A stretch of 64,000 nucleotides of DNA, taken from Helichrysum umbraculigerum. Lineage: Eukaryota > Streptophyta > Magnoliopsida > Asterales > Asteraceae. A program made the position numbers and the translations under genes. Under the pieces are notes generated by a model. That model made no database searches, was not told the DNA's origin, and saw only the letters and a list, made by a program, of their open reading frames with translations. Below, piece after piece: positions 43,336 through 54,669 of the stretch (within the stretch, counting starts at the first letter, position 1; each line of letters starts with the position of its first letter). Location: the NCBI GenBank assembly GCA_949592205.1, contig CATIUR010000017.1, forward strand, positions 310,001-374,000, given 5' to 3'.

Positions 43336-44051
43336 TTTAAAGCCAGTTGTATATAAAGAGCGACCAATGTATTACTATTTGATTTTTTTTTTTTTTTAAT
43401 ATTCCATTGAGCCATTGAGGGTAGAACTAATCACATTTGGGCCTGGACTATATTAAAAACTTACATAAAACTCTGCTGAAGCCCACATTCATTCGGGCCC
43501 ATCCACCACCTATCTGCCCATGAGTAGAGATGATGATGATTACGGCTACCGACATCGATCCGGCTATGAACAAGTGTAAATTGCAAAATGATTCCCTATA
43601 GTTTACAACTGATGACATTATTGAATACATTTTGATGTATTTCCAAAATCAATCCCTGTAGTTTGAAGTTCGAACAATAATGCATATAATCTTCACAAAT
43701 TGATTATAAATTAAAATTAAAATATTCGAAAGCACGTTACATTTTCATACACATGCACATACGAATGAAAAAAACTACGAGTCTACGATATCAATTCAAT
43801 TGATTATTTACGTTATTTATTACTTATTTTACCGACAACATTGTCGATTGTTGTTACAAAAGTCTTTGGTTCTAATTAACTACTCACATTTTACAATGTA
43901 TCAAGTAGTCACAACCTATAGTTAGTAATTTTTAATAAGTTTACTGATGATTTTAAGTAACTTGTCACGAATTTACTCCACATGAATTAAATTCAACTAC
44001 TATTACTATTTTATTAAGAAATAGTCATTGACGGTTGTATAAATTAGAAGT
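43336..44051. other. Region upstream of S1 pseudogene, with dispersed repeat
   Basis: 43427-43720 is related to 53089-53360 (shared 'cacatttgggcctggactat', 'cacattcattcgggccc', 'gattacggctac', 'tccctgtagtttgaagtt'). A T run lies at 43383-43396. No gene. Confidence 0.6.
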
Positions 44052-44111
44052 CTATATAATAGATTAATAGCGTAACTCCCAATTCGTTTAAATCAACCAA
44101 ACTTTAGTTCC

Positions 44112-44580
44112 ATGGAAAACTTATTAGTATTTTTTTCATCTTATTAGCACTTAACTTGTTTGATGCAACTCATGCAAATGTTGCTAACAAGGATGAAATT
44201 CATAAGACTTGTTTTACGCCACGATGGAAGGTTCATATTAATAGTGAGGTAAACAATCTTCACTTTCATTGCAAGTCAAAAGATGACGATCTTGGGGAAG
44301 TTGTTAGAAATAAAGGAGGGGAGTATGACATCAATTTTTGCTTAGCTATTGATTCATCGACGCTTTTTCATTGTGACTTTCATTGGGAATCGAAGCAAAA
44401 ATCAATTGTTGTTTTCGAGGTGATTGATAAAAAAAGAATCCTGAATATTGTTTTGCTAGAGATGTTGGGTTTCAAGTTAAAGGCGATTGTTATTGGCGAG
44501 TACAAGAAGATGGGTTTTTTATTCCTGGGTCTATTGAACCCGAACCTACTAATTGGTACAAAAAATATGATTGGGAATAA
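44112..44580 (+). pseudogene. S1 homologue pseudogene, paralogue of 36932-37405
   Basis: Aligns along its length to the intact S1 homologue: start MENLLVFF, then ATHANV, WKVHINSEVNN, FHCKSKDDDLG, FHCDFHW and a C-terminal CYWRV...DWE in another frame. Two single-base changes in homopolymers break it: one missing T in the run at 44129-44136 (signal peptide), and an A-run change at about 44427-44433 that throws off the last 50 residues. A TATA-like CTATATAATA lies at 44052. The open part 44156-44668 is a mixed-frame artefact. Because both breaks are homopolymer indels, a sequencing or assembly error could also explain them. Confidence 0.85.
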
Positions 44581-45352
44581 GTTATTTACTAATTCAAAAT
44601 TTGCAATATCACAAATTTACATGTGTTATTTTCTGTGTTTTCGTTTATCTTCTTTAAAAAGTCGATAAAATATGGCTCATGAATTTACATATCTTGATTT
44701 CAATTCGTATACTTGTCTTTAAGACTTGTATACAGTTGGCCGTTACAATATATTACATGAGTATATATTATGTACTTATTTACGGAGAAAGACTCATCAT
44801 AAACAAGAAAATGTACTTATAAGAAATAATATCGATAATATAGCATCTTGTATAAAAAAAATTACGCAAATTACTAGAATTCTGTTGTTGTTTTGTTACA
44901 AATAGTAGTAGTCAAATACAGACGAATGTTATCCAACAACAATATAATTAATGGGCGCTATATTAATATTTAATATTACCAATTAAGAAGAAAAACCTAA
45001 AACCAATTGAAAAAGAAAAAGAATAAAAAAACTACACAATTTACAAACACAATTTCTTTTACCAGCTTCAATACTTCGCCAAATCGATATCACCATCTCC
45101 AATTCTTCATGGTAACTGGATCTAGGATTACAATATACTCCACAGTCCACATGCAATTAGGTTTGATTGTTTTAAAGATAATTATAGAAACTAATGATGA
45201 TATCATAATCATCAAATTATATAATTAAACTATATATCCTTTTGTACTTACCTTTTTATGAGTAAAGTTAGAAACCAACTGCAAGAATTCAGTGTTAAAA
45301 AATTATGTGATAACAAATAAATAAAAAAGTAATATGACGAGAAATGCTAAAA
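44581..45352. other. AT-rich intergenic DNA
   Basis: No gene or element recognised. Confidence 0.4.
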
Positions 45353-45572
45353 CATGGAAGTGACCGGCCCTGCCTATGGGCAGGCAGGGCGACAGCCCGG
45401 GGCATCACCGGTGAGGGGGGCATCATGTGGTCGATCGATATTCCATTTTTGTAGCATATTTAAAAAAAAAAAAAACAGTGAATCTATTTTGGCTTTAAAA
45501 TGAAGATGATTTATGTCATCCATAACACAATTGAATTATAGTAGAAGAAGGAAAAGCTTCGATAGTGTTTTA

Positions 45573-45804
45573 GGGGGTGTTTGGATTAGCTTATTTTACT
45601 GCTTATCTGCTTATTGCTTATATTTTAAGCAGATAAGCATGCTTATCTGCTTATTGCTTATATTTTAAGCAGATAAGCAGAAACAAACACCCTTAAAAAA
45701 ACGGCTTATCTGCTTATTTCTTAAGGAATAAGCACTTAAAAATAAGCATGGAGGCACATACTTATTTTTTAAGCAGAAAAGTGCTTATAAATAAGCTAAT
45801 CCAA
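45573..45804. repeat. Fold-back MITE-like cluster with 40-bp tandem units
   Basis: GGGTGTTTGGATTAGCTTAT at the left has complements CAAACACCC (45684-45692) and ATAAGCTAATCCAA (45791-45804). The 40-bp unit GCTTATCTGCTTATTGC... occurs at 45601 and 45641. Resembles hAT-type MITEs with GGGTGTTTGG ends. Confidence 0.65.
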
Positions 45805-45817
45805 TTGTGTTATGGAG

Positions 45818-45960
45818 ATGACCCCAACGGGTGGGAAAGGCATTTACAAAAATTTATAAGCGCAGGAATTTTTTCCCACCCGGTAGTGTTCACGGTAATT
45901 TTTTTTTGGAGAAGATGACCCCAACGGCCCAACGGGTGGGAAAGGCATCTTTTTTACTTT
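45818..45960. repeat. Short direct repeat
   Basis: 'gatgaccccaacg...gggtgggaaaggcat' occurs twice, at about 45817 and 45915. The ORF across it (45831-46094) shows no family signature. Confidence 0.5.
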
Positions 45961-47464
45961 TTGGTGTATTTGTTCTTTTAGCACCCCTATTAATTACTAC
46001 AATTACAGTTTGGCCCCTCTACTATGTGAGACTCACTTTTCATATAGATACCCGTGTTCCTCTAATTGTTTTGATGTCACAAATTTATACATAAAAAAAA
46101 AAAAAAGGCAAACTGAAAGGTTGAAAATGCACAAGATATGTGTTATTGATTTCTGACTTACGAACAACTAATATGTTGGATGCTATTAATGTTCTTTAAA
46201 TGTTTTAAAAACTAAACTAGATAAAGGATCCGCGATAACGCGGGTTAAGACATTTGATTTTATAAAATTTAATTTTTAAGATAAAAGAGATTTATATTTG
46301 TTGTGTTAAATGTATGATATAGTCAATAGAATTTGTATATCGATATAATATCAATTAAAGAATAGTTAATGTATCGTTGATTACTGTAATTATTTAAGTA
46401 TTCTATGTCCTTTTGATTAATTTATGTTTTTTTAGTATTCTTTTAGTTATTATATTTCCTATTAGGCGTAATCAATTGCAATTATATAAATTTTGTTAAA
46501 AATTATTAGTAGAATATATTTTGTTTAGATATTGAGTATTTTAATAAGAACGATTTTTACTAAAGATTTGTTAATGATCATATTTTTTTAGGAGAAATTA
46601 GATCTGGTGATAATCATGGAAGATGATTTAAACATTAATAAACAACTTTTTCATAAAAATTAAAAGATTTTGTTAAGATTTTATCTTTGTTATTTATATT
46701 AATTATACAAAATTGTATAAGGAGTTTTTTTTATAAATTGAATACCAAATTACTATACATATTAGATGTGTTAAAGAAAACACTTTCTCAAAACAATTAT
46801 AAAATGTTGTTAATTAATTTTGCAAAAAATAAAAAAGATTTTATGTTTTAGTTTAGTTCTTACTTGGACACTGCTATTGCAAGCTTGTTGCGATTAGTGG
46901 ATTAAATAGACATTGAAGAGAATGGTCGACCTACAGCTAACAAAGCTGTGTTTGAAAATCAATTAAAAAATATACCTTAAATTCTTGCTACGAACTTTAT
47001 AAATAAAATTCAGATACACAAATCCTTAAAGAGGGCATAAATTGCTAATTCACTACTAATAGAAAGGGGTTTCCATGTCTGAGTATACTCTCTCAGGGTG
47101 AGTTGACCTGCATTGTCATCAAGATGAAAACTTCAATTTCATAATGCAGAGTATGTACAACTCAGTCTGATAGGCAGCTTGCTACCATCAGATAATAATA
47201 ATCAAATTGTCTCAATTTAAAATTCAATAATTCAAATTAGGTAATCACTTCTTCAACTAAGGGTATAACCATGTTGATGCCTGAGCTCTTTTTTCTCGTT
47301 CGCCACTATAATCGCTTCTTAAACACCGAGCCTTTTGAGCTAGTTGGTGTAGCAAGAATAGGCTTTAGCGCATTAATTTTCAATGGACTGTTGTTTCCCT
47401 GTTGCACAAAATGAACCCGTTAGAGGTATCAAAATGGGCAAAAACTACTTTTGTATTTTTTTTA

Positions 47465-48360
47465 ACCTTTGGAACATGTGCCACGACGCACGTTGTAAAC
47501 AGGGTAATCATGGGGGCAGCAACTGTAGTGATTGATCATTACAGCACAAGGCGCCTTCCAATGGGCAACAGCCCCATGTAAAGCACGAGCCACTGTATTC
47601 ATAGACGCAACAGCAAGTGGTACCTTAAGGACATGTGAAGTACGAATCACAAACAATTTCAGGTGTGACTGGCATAAGGGTGATGGACCAAGGTTATGTG
47701 GGTTCAAACCACTCTTGATTGGGTAAGATGCTTCCATTGCAATACCACATTTACCCTTCTTAACTTGAATATTTTGCTCCATTCTAATGTACACTTGCTC
47801 ACCCCATTCCGAACACCATGAGTTTCTAACGATCCAGTAATCCTTGCCATCTTCGGTTTCGTACCCAACCACAACTGCACCATGGTCTAAAGCGGTTCCA
47901 CATGAACCGGTGAAGACACCCTGAGTAAATTTAAGAAACCTCAAAATGTTAGTTATGAAACATATTTCCACGCACAATCAATTCATATTAGTTATAAAAA
48001 TATGGTTTTAAGGATGGCTAATTTCAATAATGGAGAAAAAACCAACTTTCTGCATACTCATATCATTTATTAAGCTAACTGCATCAAAGTGTACAGATTA
48101 GTATCAATTCTTATTATTTGCACAAAATGATAATTAGCCTATTGGTATTTAGATGATATAACAGCCATGACTTGAGAGTTCAAGTACCATTTGGGAGTTA
48201 TGAATCCGCATTAATATTGCTTTTAAAAAAAATTACTCTCTTATTTACTGGTTCTATTTCGCCAAATTAACAGATTATGACAAGAATAAAGAAATATACC
48301 GAGGGGTAGAACTGTAAATACCTGCCACCTCCTTCAATAGCAACAATTTTGAGATAATGC
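47465..48360 (-). pseudogene. Papain-like cysteine protease fragment (RD21 type with granulin tail)
   Basis: Exon 47920-47465 starts after a TTACTCAG acceptor and encodes the C-terminal half of a C1A protease. It has the His of LDHGAVVVGY and the Asn of YWIVRNSW, with the next Gly changed to Cys, then CGIAMEASYPIK and a Pro-rich linker. Granulin-like Cys-rich sequence (ending YSCCPHDYPV) follows but is out of frame in its middle and has an in-frame TAA. A small upstream piece near 48320-48350 encodes VAIEGGGR, which normally precedes this exon in the family; the intervening few residues are lost. The catalytic Cys, signal and pro-region are absent, so it is not functional. It probably arrived inside the Helitron. 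Confidence 0.75.
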
Positions 48361-49366
48361 CAAGAAAACAGCGATTCACTTCATGGATTGATAATAAGAG
48401 ATAATTCACATAATTTTGAAGTCACCCAAGTTGCCATATGATTTTTCAACAAATTCATCTATCATATGTCAACAATAAAAAGAATTAAACTAATCCGTAT
48501 ATACAACCCTCACCTACCATCAATTCATAGTGACAATTATATCTATTTAACATTTAATAACCATAAACAGATAATGAAATTGTAAGAGAATACTGACAAT
48601 TTCAAAACGATTCATTATTATCAACATAAACACATATTACATATAATTATGATTAATGGAAAGACATGATAAATAAGCTATCAATTGAAAGAAGTAATGT
48701 TGTTAACCTTATGTAAAAAGAAATCCAACTTTACCAGCTTGTTGCACAGCTAAAACATCCTCCATCAATCTTCATTGCAACCAAAATTAACCACTGTTGT
48801 TAGTCGCAAATAGACTAAGCTCAGTTGTGAGTTTCAAATTCACAATCTATGAGAAAATTGAATGTCGTATCTATGAGAACGAAATCATCAACCTAAGTCT
48901 ATGACAGTAAAATCATAAAAAAAAAAAAAAAAACACAAACTATAAGTATAATAAACCATGCAAGTCATTAGAAGTCTGCTTCTCCTAGATTGACCCTTAA
49001 ATAGATAACAAAATGTAAATGTAACAAAACCCTGACACATCAACTCCATGATTTCAATTCCAGACTTCATATGGGTTGCGAAAAACCTGAGTTCAGAAGC
49101 AATATATAAATTTCATAAAAACAACAAACCATAATAAAGCTGCTGCAAACCATAAACGATTTCAACCCTTATCGATAGTAACATAAATAAATGCGGTAAA
49201 AAGGCACATGTCATCACCTTCTTGTGTTTAACAAAAACCATGGTCAGCTTACAACTGTATAATCAAAGTAGATTTAGTATGTGTTAATCTTCTTTTTATT
49301 ATTTTTTTATTTTATTTTGCAATTTGCATCTAAAGGAACTATGGTTGGCATGTGTGTTACCTGAAG

Positions 49367-50580
49367 ATAACTCTTTGATGGTGTATAAAGTTGGCCCTTG
49401 AATTCCCATTAGCTTGTAAACACTGTGAACTTGCTGCAATTGTTCTAATATTAACAACTTAAACAAAGATCAATCTATCTTCCGCAATATTCAAATCAAA
49501 TTTGAAAAGCATTACGCTCATAAATGATTATCAACTATAACAGCACCAAAACACTACTTGTTTAAATATGTTAGTGGCCCAAACCCTACACATCATAGAA
49601 GGGTTGAAACGACCATTTTTAAGTAAGAAAAAGCTTAAAGTTCATACCTTTGGAGACATTTTCTCGACCTCATTGATGGCAGACAACTATGTTAATCAGG
49701 TCAAGATGAGAGCTGGACATGGTTTAACACCAGCTACACTGATACATAAATGCCCAACAACAGATTTTAAATCAATAATGCAGAGAAGAAACCATTAAAA
49801 TTTTGAAAAGGATGATTAAAAGATTGAAACATCATACAAAGCAAATTTAGTACTTCTAAAAGATTGAAATAGTCACTCATAAATCCACACTAAAAAATAA
49901 CAGAATTACAAAATCGACTATTAGAATGATCTCTTTCATTGATGGTCGTTTTTTTATTATACATGCTCGATCATTGATTACGAACATCAAACTATATAAT
50001 ATATTCAAGATTCTTTATAATGAAAGTAAAATAGCAATAAACAAAAACAATCATTTGATACATCAAACTCACTCAAAACAAAAGTGTCAAACGTGATATT
50101 ACCAGAGGACAAAAATTAAAACCATAATCAATTGTTGAGTGAAGAACATATCAATAACACTCAGCATTACATAAGCATGAAATCCATGACAAAAATAATC
50201 AGCAACTGTAAAGTATACCAAACATCAAACGCTAGATATAAGTGAACGCTAAATTACATAAATACAAAGACCTCATATGATGAACAAAGCGATTAGTAGC
50301 AACCTGAACACTCCCAAAATACCTATACAAATCAATCATATTATGCAAATCAAAACCCTAAACTAATTATTGATCAAAAAGAGAGGTGATAGTACCTCCG
50401 GATATATATTATAACCCCATTTACAATCGTACGGTTGTATGTATAATTCAAAACCTTTATTGTCAGATATCGCTTAATCAGGGAACATGATATTTGCCGG
50501 CACAGTCACATACGGCTTTTGATAACTTTCTTTTGTTCTTGCATTTTGAACCCGTTGATCCCATTGATGATGATTATGAT
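49367..50580 (-). pseudogene. Exon-like fragments of an unrecognised gene
   Basis: An internal exon at about 49438-49368 has an AATTGCAG acceptor and CAG/GTAACA donor and encodes VHSVYKLMGIQGPTLYTIK. Another short piece near 49675-49650 ends AAG/GTATGAAC (INEVEKMSPK). A start-like piece near 50580-50497 begins MGSTGSKCKNKRKLSK with Cys residues and then stops. I do not recognise the gene; they could belong to one captured gene. Confidence 0.35.
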
Positions 50581-51223
50581 GATGAAGAAGAAGCGGGAGT
50601 AGGGTTCTAGGGTATTAGGGGTGGCATCGATTGAAATTGTATTCGGGGAAAAATTCGCCACGAGAATGAAGGGATATTTTAACTTAGATTTATTTTTGAT
50701 TTAATTCTAAAATATAGATATAGATAGATACGTATTAAATTAAAATATATTATTATTTATTTTATTAATTAAAATAAAAGGGGTGCTAAATATGGAGTAC
50801 GGATCTTTAAAAAAAATCGTTTTATTAACTAAATATATTAATATTTATTGATTTTTAATAATATTTTTTTAGTTATTATTAATTTAAATATAAAAGGGTG
50901 TTAAGTGTAACAATCATTAAACTAATCTTGATCGTTGGATCAAGATGGAAAAAAGCAATTAAGGGTTGGGATTGCCCCAAGCTATTTTGCTTTAAGTATA
51001 TTTTATAGATTATCTTTCTATTTTTCTGTTTATTATTTTTAATATTTGAAAAATTGTATGTTCATTTAGAGTTCATCTACTCAAGCTATTATGAAATATC
51101 GATGCGGGGACTAGGCGCCTTGCTTGGCTTGGTTCGTATTTTCAAAAAGTAATTTGATGTTAATAAGGTACGGGGCATCTCTTAGTCATTTCGCCCGGGG
51201 CATCATTTAACTCAGGACCGGCT

Positions 51224-52074
51224 GATGGAACCTTCCCTTCAAAATAGCAGACATACAACCACCAGCCTAACTAAACTTTTAAAATTAGAATCCTGATACA
51301 TTCGTTCTTGATAAGAAAGCAAAAAAATAAGGTAAGAAACAAAGACAATATGATGTAGAAGAAGGGTATACATCTTTACAGGTAGCGGTGTGCGTAGATC
51401 ATGATCAGTTGGGACCTCGAGTTGAGGTCGAGCACATACCGAAAATGTGGTATGACGTACTATCTTCAGTACTCCAAAAATACTTTTCATCCTCATCTCA
51501 TCCTGCAAAAGAACTATGACATATCAGAACTTAACTTAAGATCCTTGTGCATGTTTTCTTTTATAAGATTGGTAGATTTAGATGTGCTCATGTGCATAAG
51601 CAAGATGCTAGATACACAAAAAGTTGGTCTTTTATTAAAAATTCAGTTTAAACCACAACTTATAACCGATAATTATTTGTAACATATCAATTTATATGTT
51701 ATCAGTTCTTTTTGTTTTCCCAATACATCAAACTAAAACATCATTATAACTGATAACGACAAAAATACAGTATCCAGAACTTCATCGACAAACTACCTTT
51801 GCTTCACTATCATCTCCCTTTGTATAGATCGTTCAACTCGACTATGGTTTCCGTCTTTGCACGTACAACACATATGAATCCACCTATAATATCGCTTCCA
51901 TAATCAGTCACATAGCTAGATTGGCACAAATCTAGCTTGAATCCTTTGTATATTGTATGTATCTTTCTTTATTTAACCGAAGGCGTGGTGTACCGATTTC
52001 AAGCATGAATGTGCTTGTACTCCATTACATCATTTGGTTTTTTCCCACTTCATTACCTACAAATATTAGCATAA
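51224..52074 (-). other. Region with two exon-like pieces, gene unknown
   Basis: Minus strand 51506-51383 lies between a TTTTGCAG acceptor and a CCT/GTAAAG donor and encodes MKSIFGVLKIVRHTTFSVC. Another open piece near 51955-51800 encodes DYGSDIIGGFICVVRAKTE. No family recognised; possible gene remnant. Confidence 0.3.
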
Positions 52075-52096
52075 CTAGATTCAAATCCTTTCGCAA
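52075..52096 (-). mobile_element. Helitron 3' terminus
   Basis: Minus strand: CCTTCGCATTGCGAAAGG hairpin, eight bases, then CTAG at 52078-52075 and T. The 5' end of this element (to the right) was not found. A similar hairpin without CTAG lies at 53370-53390. Confidence 0.55.
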
Positions 52097-53088
52097 TGCG
52101 AAGGGTTGATTCTAATGTACTAAATTAGTATTGAGAAAGAGAATATAGTTGTTGCTAACCCTCGCGTTTCGATAGAATGAATCTCAATGATTAAATTCGT
52201 TAATGGTAATTCACGTACACTTATTGATCGATGATATGCATGACGGTTGCTCTAAAATTACTTACACTTATATCATTCTATATGATATGATATACTTGGT
52301 AAGTATTAAATCATCTTATTATGAATGGTAGTTAAGTGATATAACCCTCAAGGGGCTAGGTTCTTCATAAGAGACCAACTTTAATTGTGACCGATTGCAA
52401 GGTTTTGTATCTAGAATATTCTAAAATAGATATTTTGTTCAGTTGATATCGATTGAAAGGTTTGCATAAATCAATAGCAACAAATCATCATATACTCCTT
52501 ACGGTCCCAATTATATTATTCACCGATACAAATTCCCTGAGTTTAAGATAAGGTAAGTAAGTGTTATTTTCGCTTTTATATTCAAGGCATGTTCGACTTA
52601 AAATAGTAAAAAAAAAAAAAAAGAAAAAAAAAAGTTATTGAGAGTAGAATTTAAAGGTTAATGTTTTTTAATTGCTATATTCTGTAAGTGAACAATAAAA
52701 TAGTAACATGAACAATAAAATTTGGACAAAATAATTAACAAATAAAAACTTTAATAAAAAAAATTTAAGTGGTTATAAAAGCATTTTTAACTGGTTATAA
52801 AATAAAATGTTATATACGTTACTTAAATTCAATGTAAACGAACATTGATTAAAGAAAACTAAAACTTATTTATCATCTTCTATGTGTTCATAGAAGATTT
52901 TCATTTCATTAGAATCTCATGACGTTTTATAAGTTTTTATGAGAAGTTGGTAAAAGATAATATCGTGAAAGATTGGTTAATATATCACGAGAAAATACCT
53001 ATCTAGTTTGCCAATTGATATATGGCGGTAATGTTATCAACATATTTTATGAAATTAAAACTGAGGCCCACATTTATTCAGGCCCATC
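52097..53088. other. AT-rich DNA, probably partly Helitron interior
   Basis: A-rich run at 52610-52635. No gene recognised. Confidence 0.4.
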
Positions 53089-53360
53089 CATATTTGGGCT
53101 AATCACATTTGGGCCTAGACTATATTAAAAAGTGACATAAAACTCTACCGAAGCCACATTCATTCGGGCCCTTCCACTTCCACGGTTCCACCCCCTCTTT
53201 CCGAACGCGACCCGCCCATGATTAGAGATGATTCTTACGGGCTTACGGCTACATAATTTGCAAAATAATTATAGACATTACAACATCAATTCCTGTAGGT
53301 TGAAGTTTTAACAATTCCTATAACGGTATAACCTACACAAATTAATTATAAAATGACGGT
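53089..53360. repeat. Second copy of dispersed repeat (see 43427-43720)
   Basis: Shares ordered blocks with the region before the S1 pseudogene, with an extra CCACCCCCTCTTTCC segment. Confidence 0.65.
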
Positions 53361-53644
53361 TTACTTTGCGTTCGCATTGCGAAGGGATGTATCTATATCT
53401 AACCGATTGTAAACGACAACATACAATTATAGTTACCTAAATTACTATACATAGCTACGTACTTTACAAATTGTTTTTTTAATACGTAGATATGTAATAT
53501 CATAAAAAAAAAAAATTTTTTTGAACAGCTAATAAAATTTAAAAGAAAAGATTGATGTGCTCAAAGTATATTTCTCAAAATATGCATGACTTGTCATGTT
53601 CAATTAAGAGTGTTCCAAGGCTCTATTACATGTAGTTCTTGTGA

Positions 53645-53925
53645 GATCGTTAGCGCTTCTAATACTCTTATGGCCGAGTTGTTACCTATCCGTAATGCGT
53701 GCTTGCTAGCTACAATCTACGGTTGATGAAATGCTATAATTGAGTCTGACTCCAAGCTAGTAATCTCTAACGCTCCTCCATGGAAGTTCGGTGCTAGTGT
53801 TTGATATTAGAGTTTGGGAATCCCAACTAGATCTCTCGTTCTCATGGGTAAATCATAATTGTAACTTAGCTTCTCATACCGTTTCAAAACCTTGAATCTT
53901 TCTTTTGGGTGTTAATTTTCCGTTA
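53645..53925 (+). pseudogene. RNase H-like (RVT_3) fragment from a LINE-type gene
   Basis: One frame reads LMAELLPIRNACLLATIYG, two stops, then IIESDSKLVISNAPPWKFGA and a degraded tail. The A-E-L-x-A-I-R and E-S-D-S patterns match the RVT_3 RNase H domain (PF13456) found in plant LINEs and related host proteins. At least four stops; a relic. Confidence 0.6.
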
Positions 53926-54280
53926 CAAATCACCTCAGTTACGAGGAGTGATAATGTGATATGATCTAATACAATTTCTTTGGCATTGGCCTTTATTTGA
54001 AAAAAAGTTTGTTCAAAATAAAATTAATATCTAACTTTTTATCTGGGTATATCAACAGTTTGAGAACTTTTTCATGAAACTGATGTTGGTGTTGAAAACA
54101 AATATGCACATTGCTTAGATTGAAAGTGTTTGTGATTACTTATAATTCTGTGTTGCCGATATTCTATCCATTTATCGTGAAATTTAGATCAAGCAAGATA
54201 AATATGAAGCAGTCGTGTGATCAAAAAGATGGCTTCAACTCTCCACGATTCACGAATCACTTTGTGAATTGATATATTAA
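53926..54280. other. AT-rich intergenic DNA
   Basis: Nothing recognised. Confidence 0.4.
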
Positions 54281-54622
54281 CTAGTATTTAATTGCCGCTC
54301 GCGATGCGAGGGGATAAATTGGATAACGTTATTGTAGGATCACTTATTATCGTAGGAATGAGGTTTTTTCACTTTTTAAATTTAATATATGTTCACGTTT
54401 TGCAGATAAGTTATGCTAAAATTATTTAAATTTTAATCTCTTTGATGTTAGATTAATTAAAAAATATATATATGATACACAAATTAAAGTCGTGTATCAC
54501 AACCTTTTATGTATACTGTGATACACAAAATAAATAAATTATGATGTAATATCCGAATTCAAAAGTTAACTAATTAAAGTTGTCATGTTGTTAAAAAAAA
54601 TAGCTATATAATAAATTAAAGA
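54281..54622 (-). mobile_element. Small Helitron-like element
   Basis: Minus strand hairpin CCTCGCATCGCGAGCGG, 11 bases, then CTAG at 54284-54281 and T. The proposed 5' end TCTTTAATTTATTATATAGC at 54622, after A, is uncertain. Confidence 0.45.
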
Positions 54623-54669
54623 TAGTGACTGATGTGTATAATCTAGCTTTAAATTTAGAACAAGACTTA

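Larger units (their letters stand above)
46217..51009 (-). mobile_element. Candidate 4.8-kb gene-capturing Helitron, minus orientation
   Basis: The 3' end has a CCCGCGTTATCGCGG hairpin then CTAG at 46220-46217, with T next on the minus strand. The proposed 5' end at 51009 reads TCTATAAAATATACTTAAAG after A, a normal Helitron start. Between them are a minus-strand papain-type protease fragment (47465-48360) and unrelated exon-like pieces with good splice sites (49367-49438, about 49650-49680, about 50495-50580). No Rep/helicase is visible. The 3' end is firm, the 5' end inferred. Confidence 0.55.
45361..51223. mobile_element. Candidate hAT element with CCGGCCCTG ends, enlarged by insertions
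   Basis: Left end TGACCGGCCCTG and right end (minus) AGCCGGTCCTG are imperfect inverted repeats. Both are followed inward by a CCCGGGGCATC block (45397 region, 51194 region). Flanks CATGGAAG (45353-45360) and GATGGAAC (51224-51231) agree at 6 of 8 bases, a possible aged hAT duplication. Most of the length is a nested Helitron and a fold-back repeat; no transposase seen. Confidence 0.5.

Noticed and set aside
44156..44668. 170-aa intact protein
   Set aside because: The C-terminal third is out of frame relative to the S1 family; part of the pseudogene.
49568..49798. Plus-strand 76-aa ORF
   Set aside because: No family signature; overlaps exon-like features on the other strand.
53370..53390. 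Further Helitron 3' end
   Set aside because: Hairpin present but no CTRR terminus at a suitable distance that I could support.
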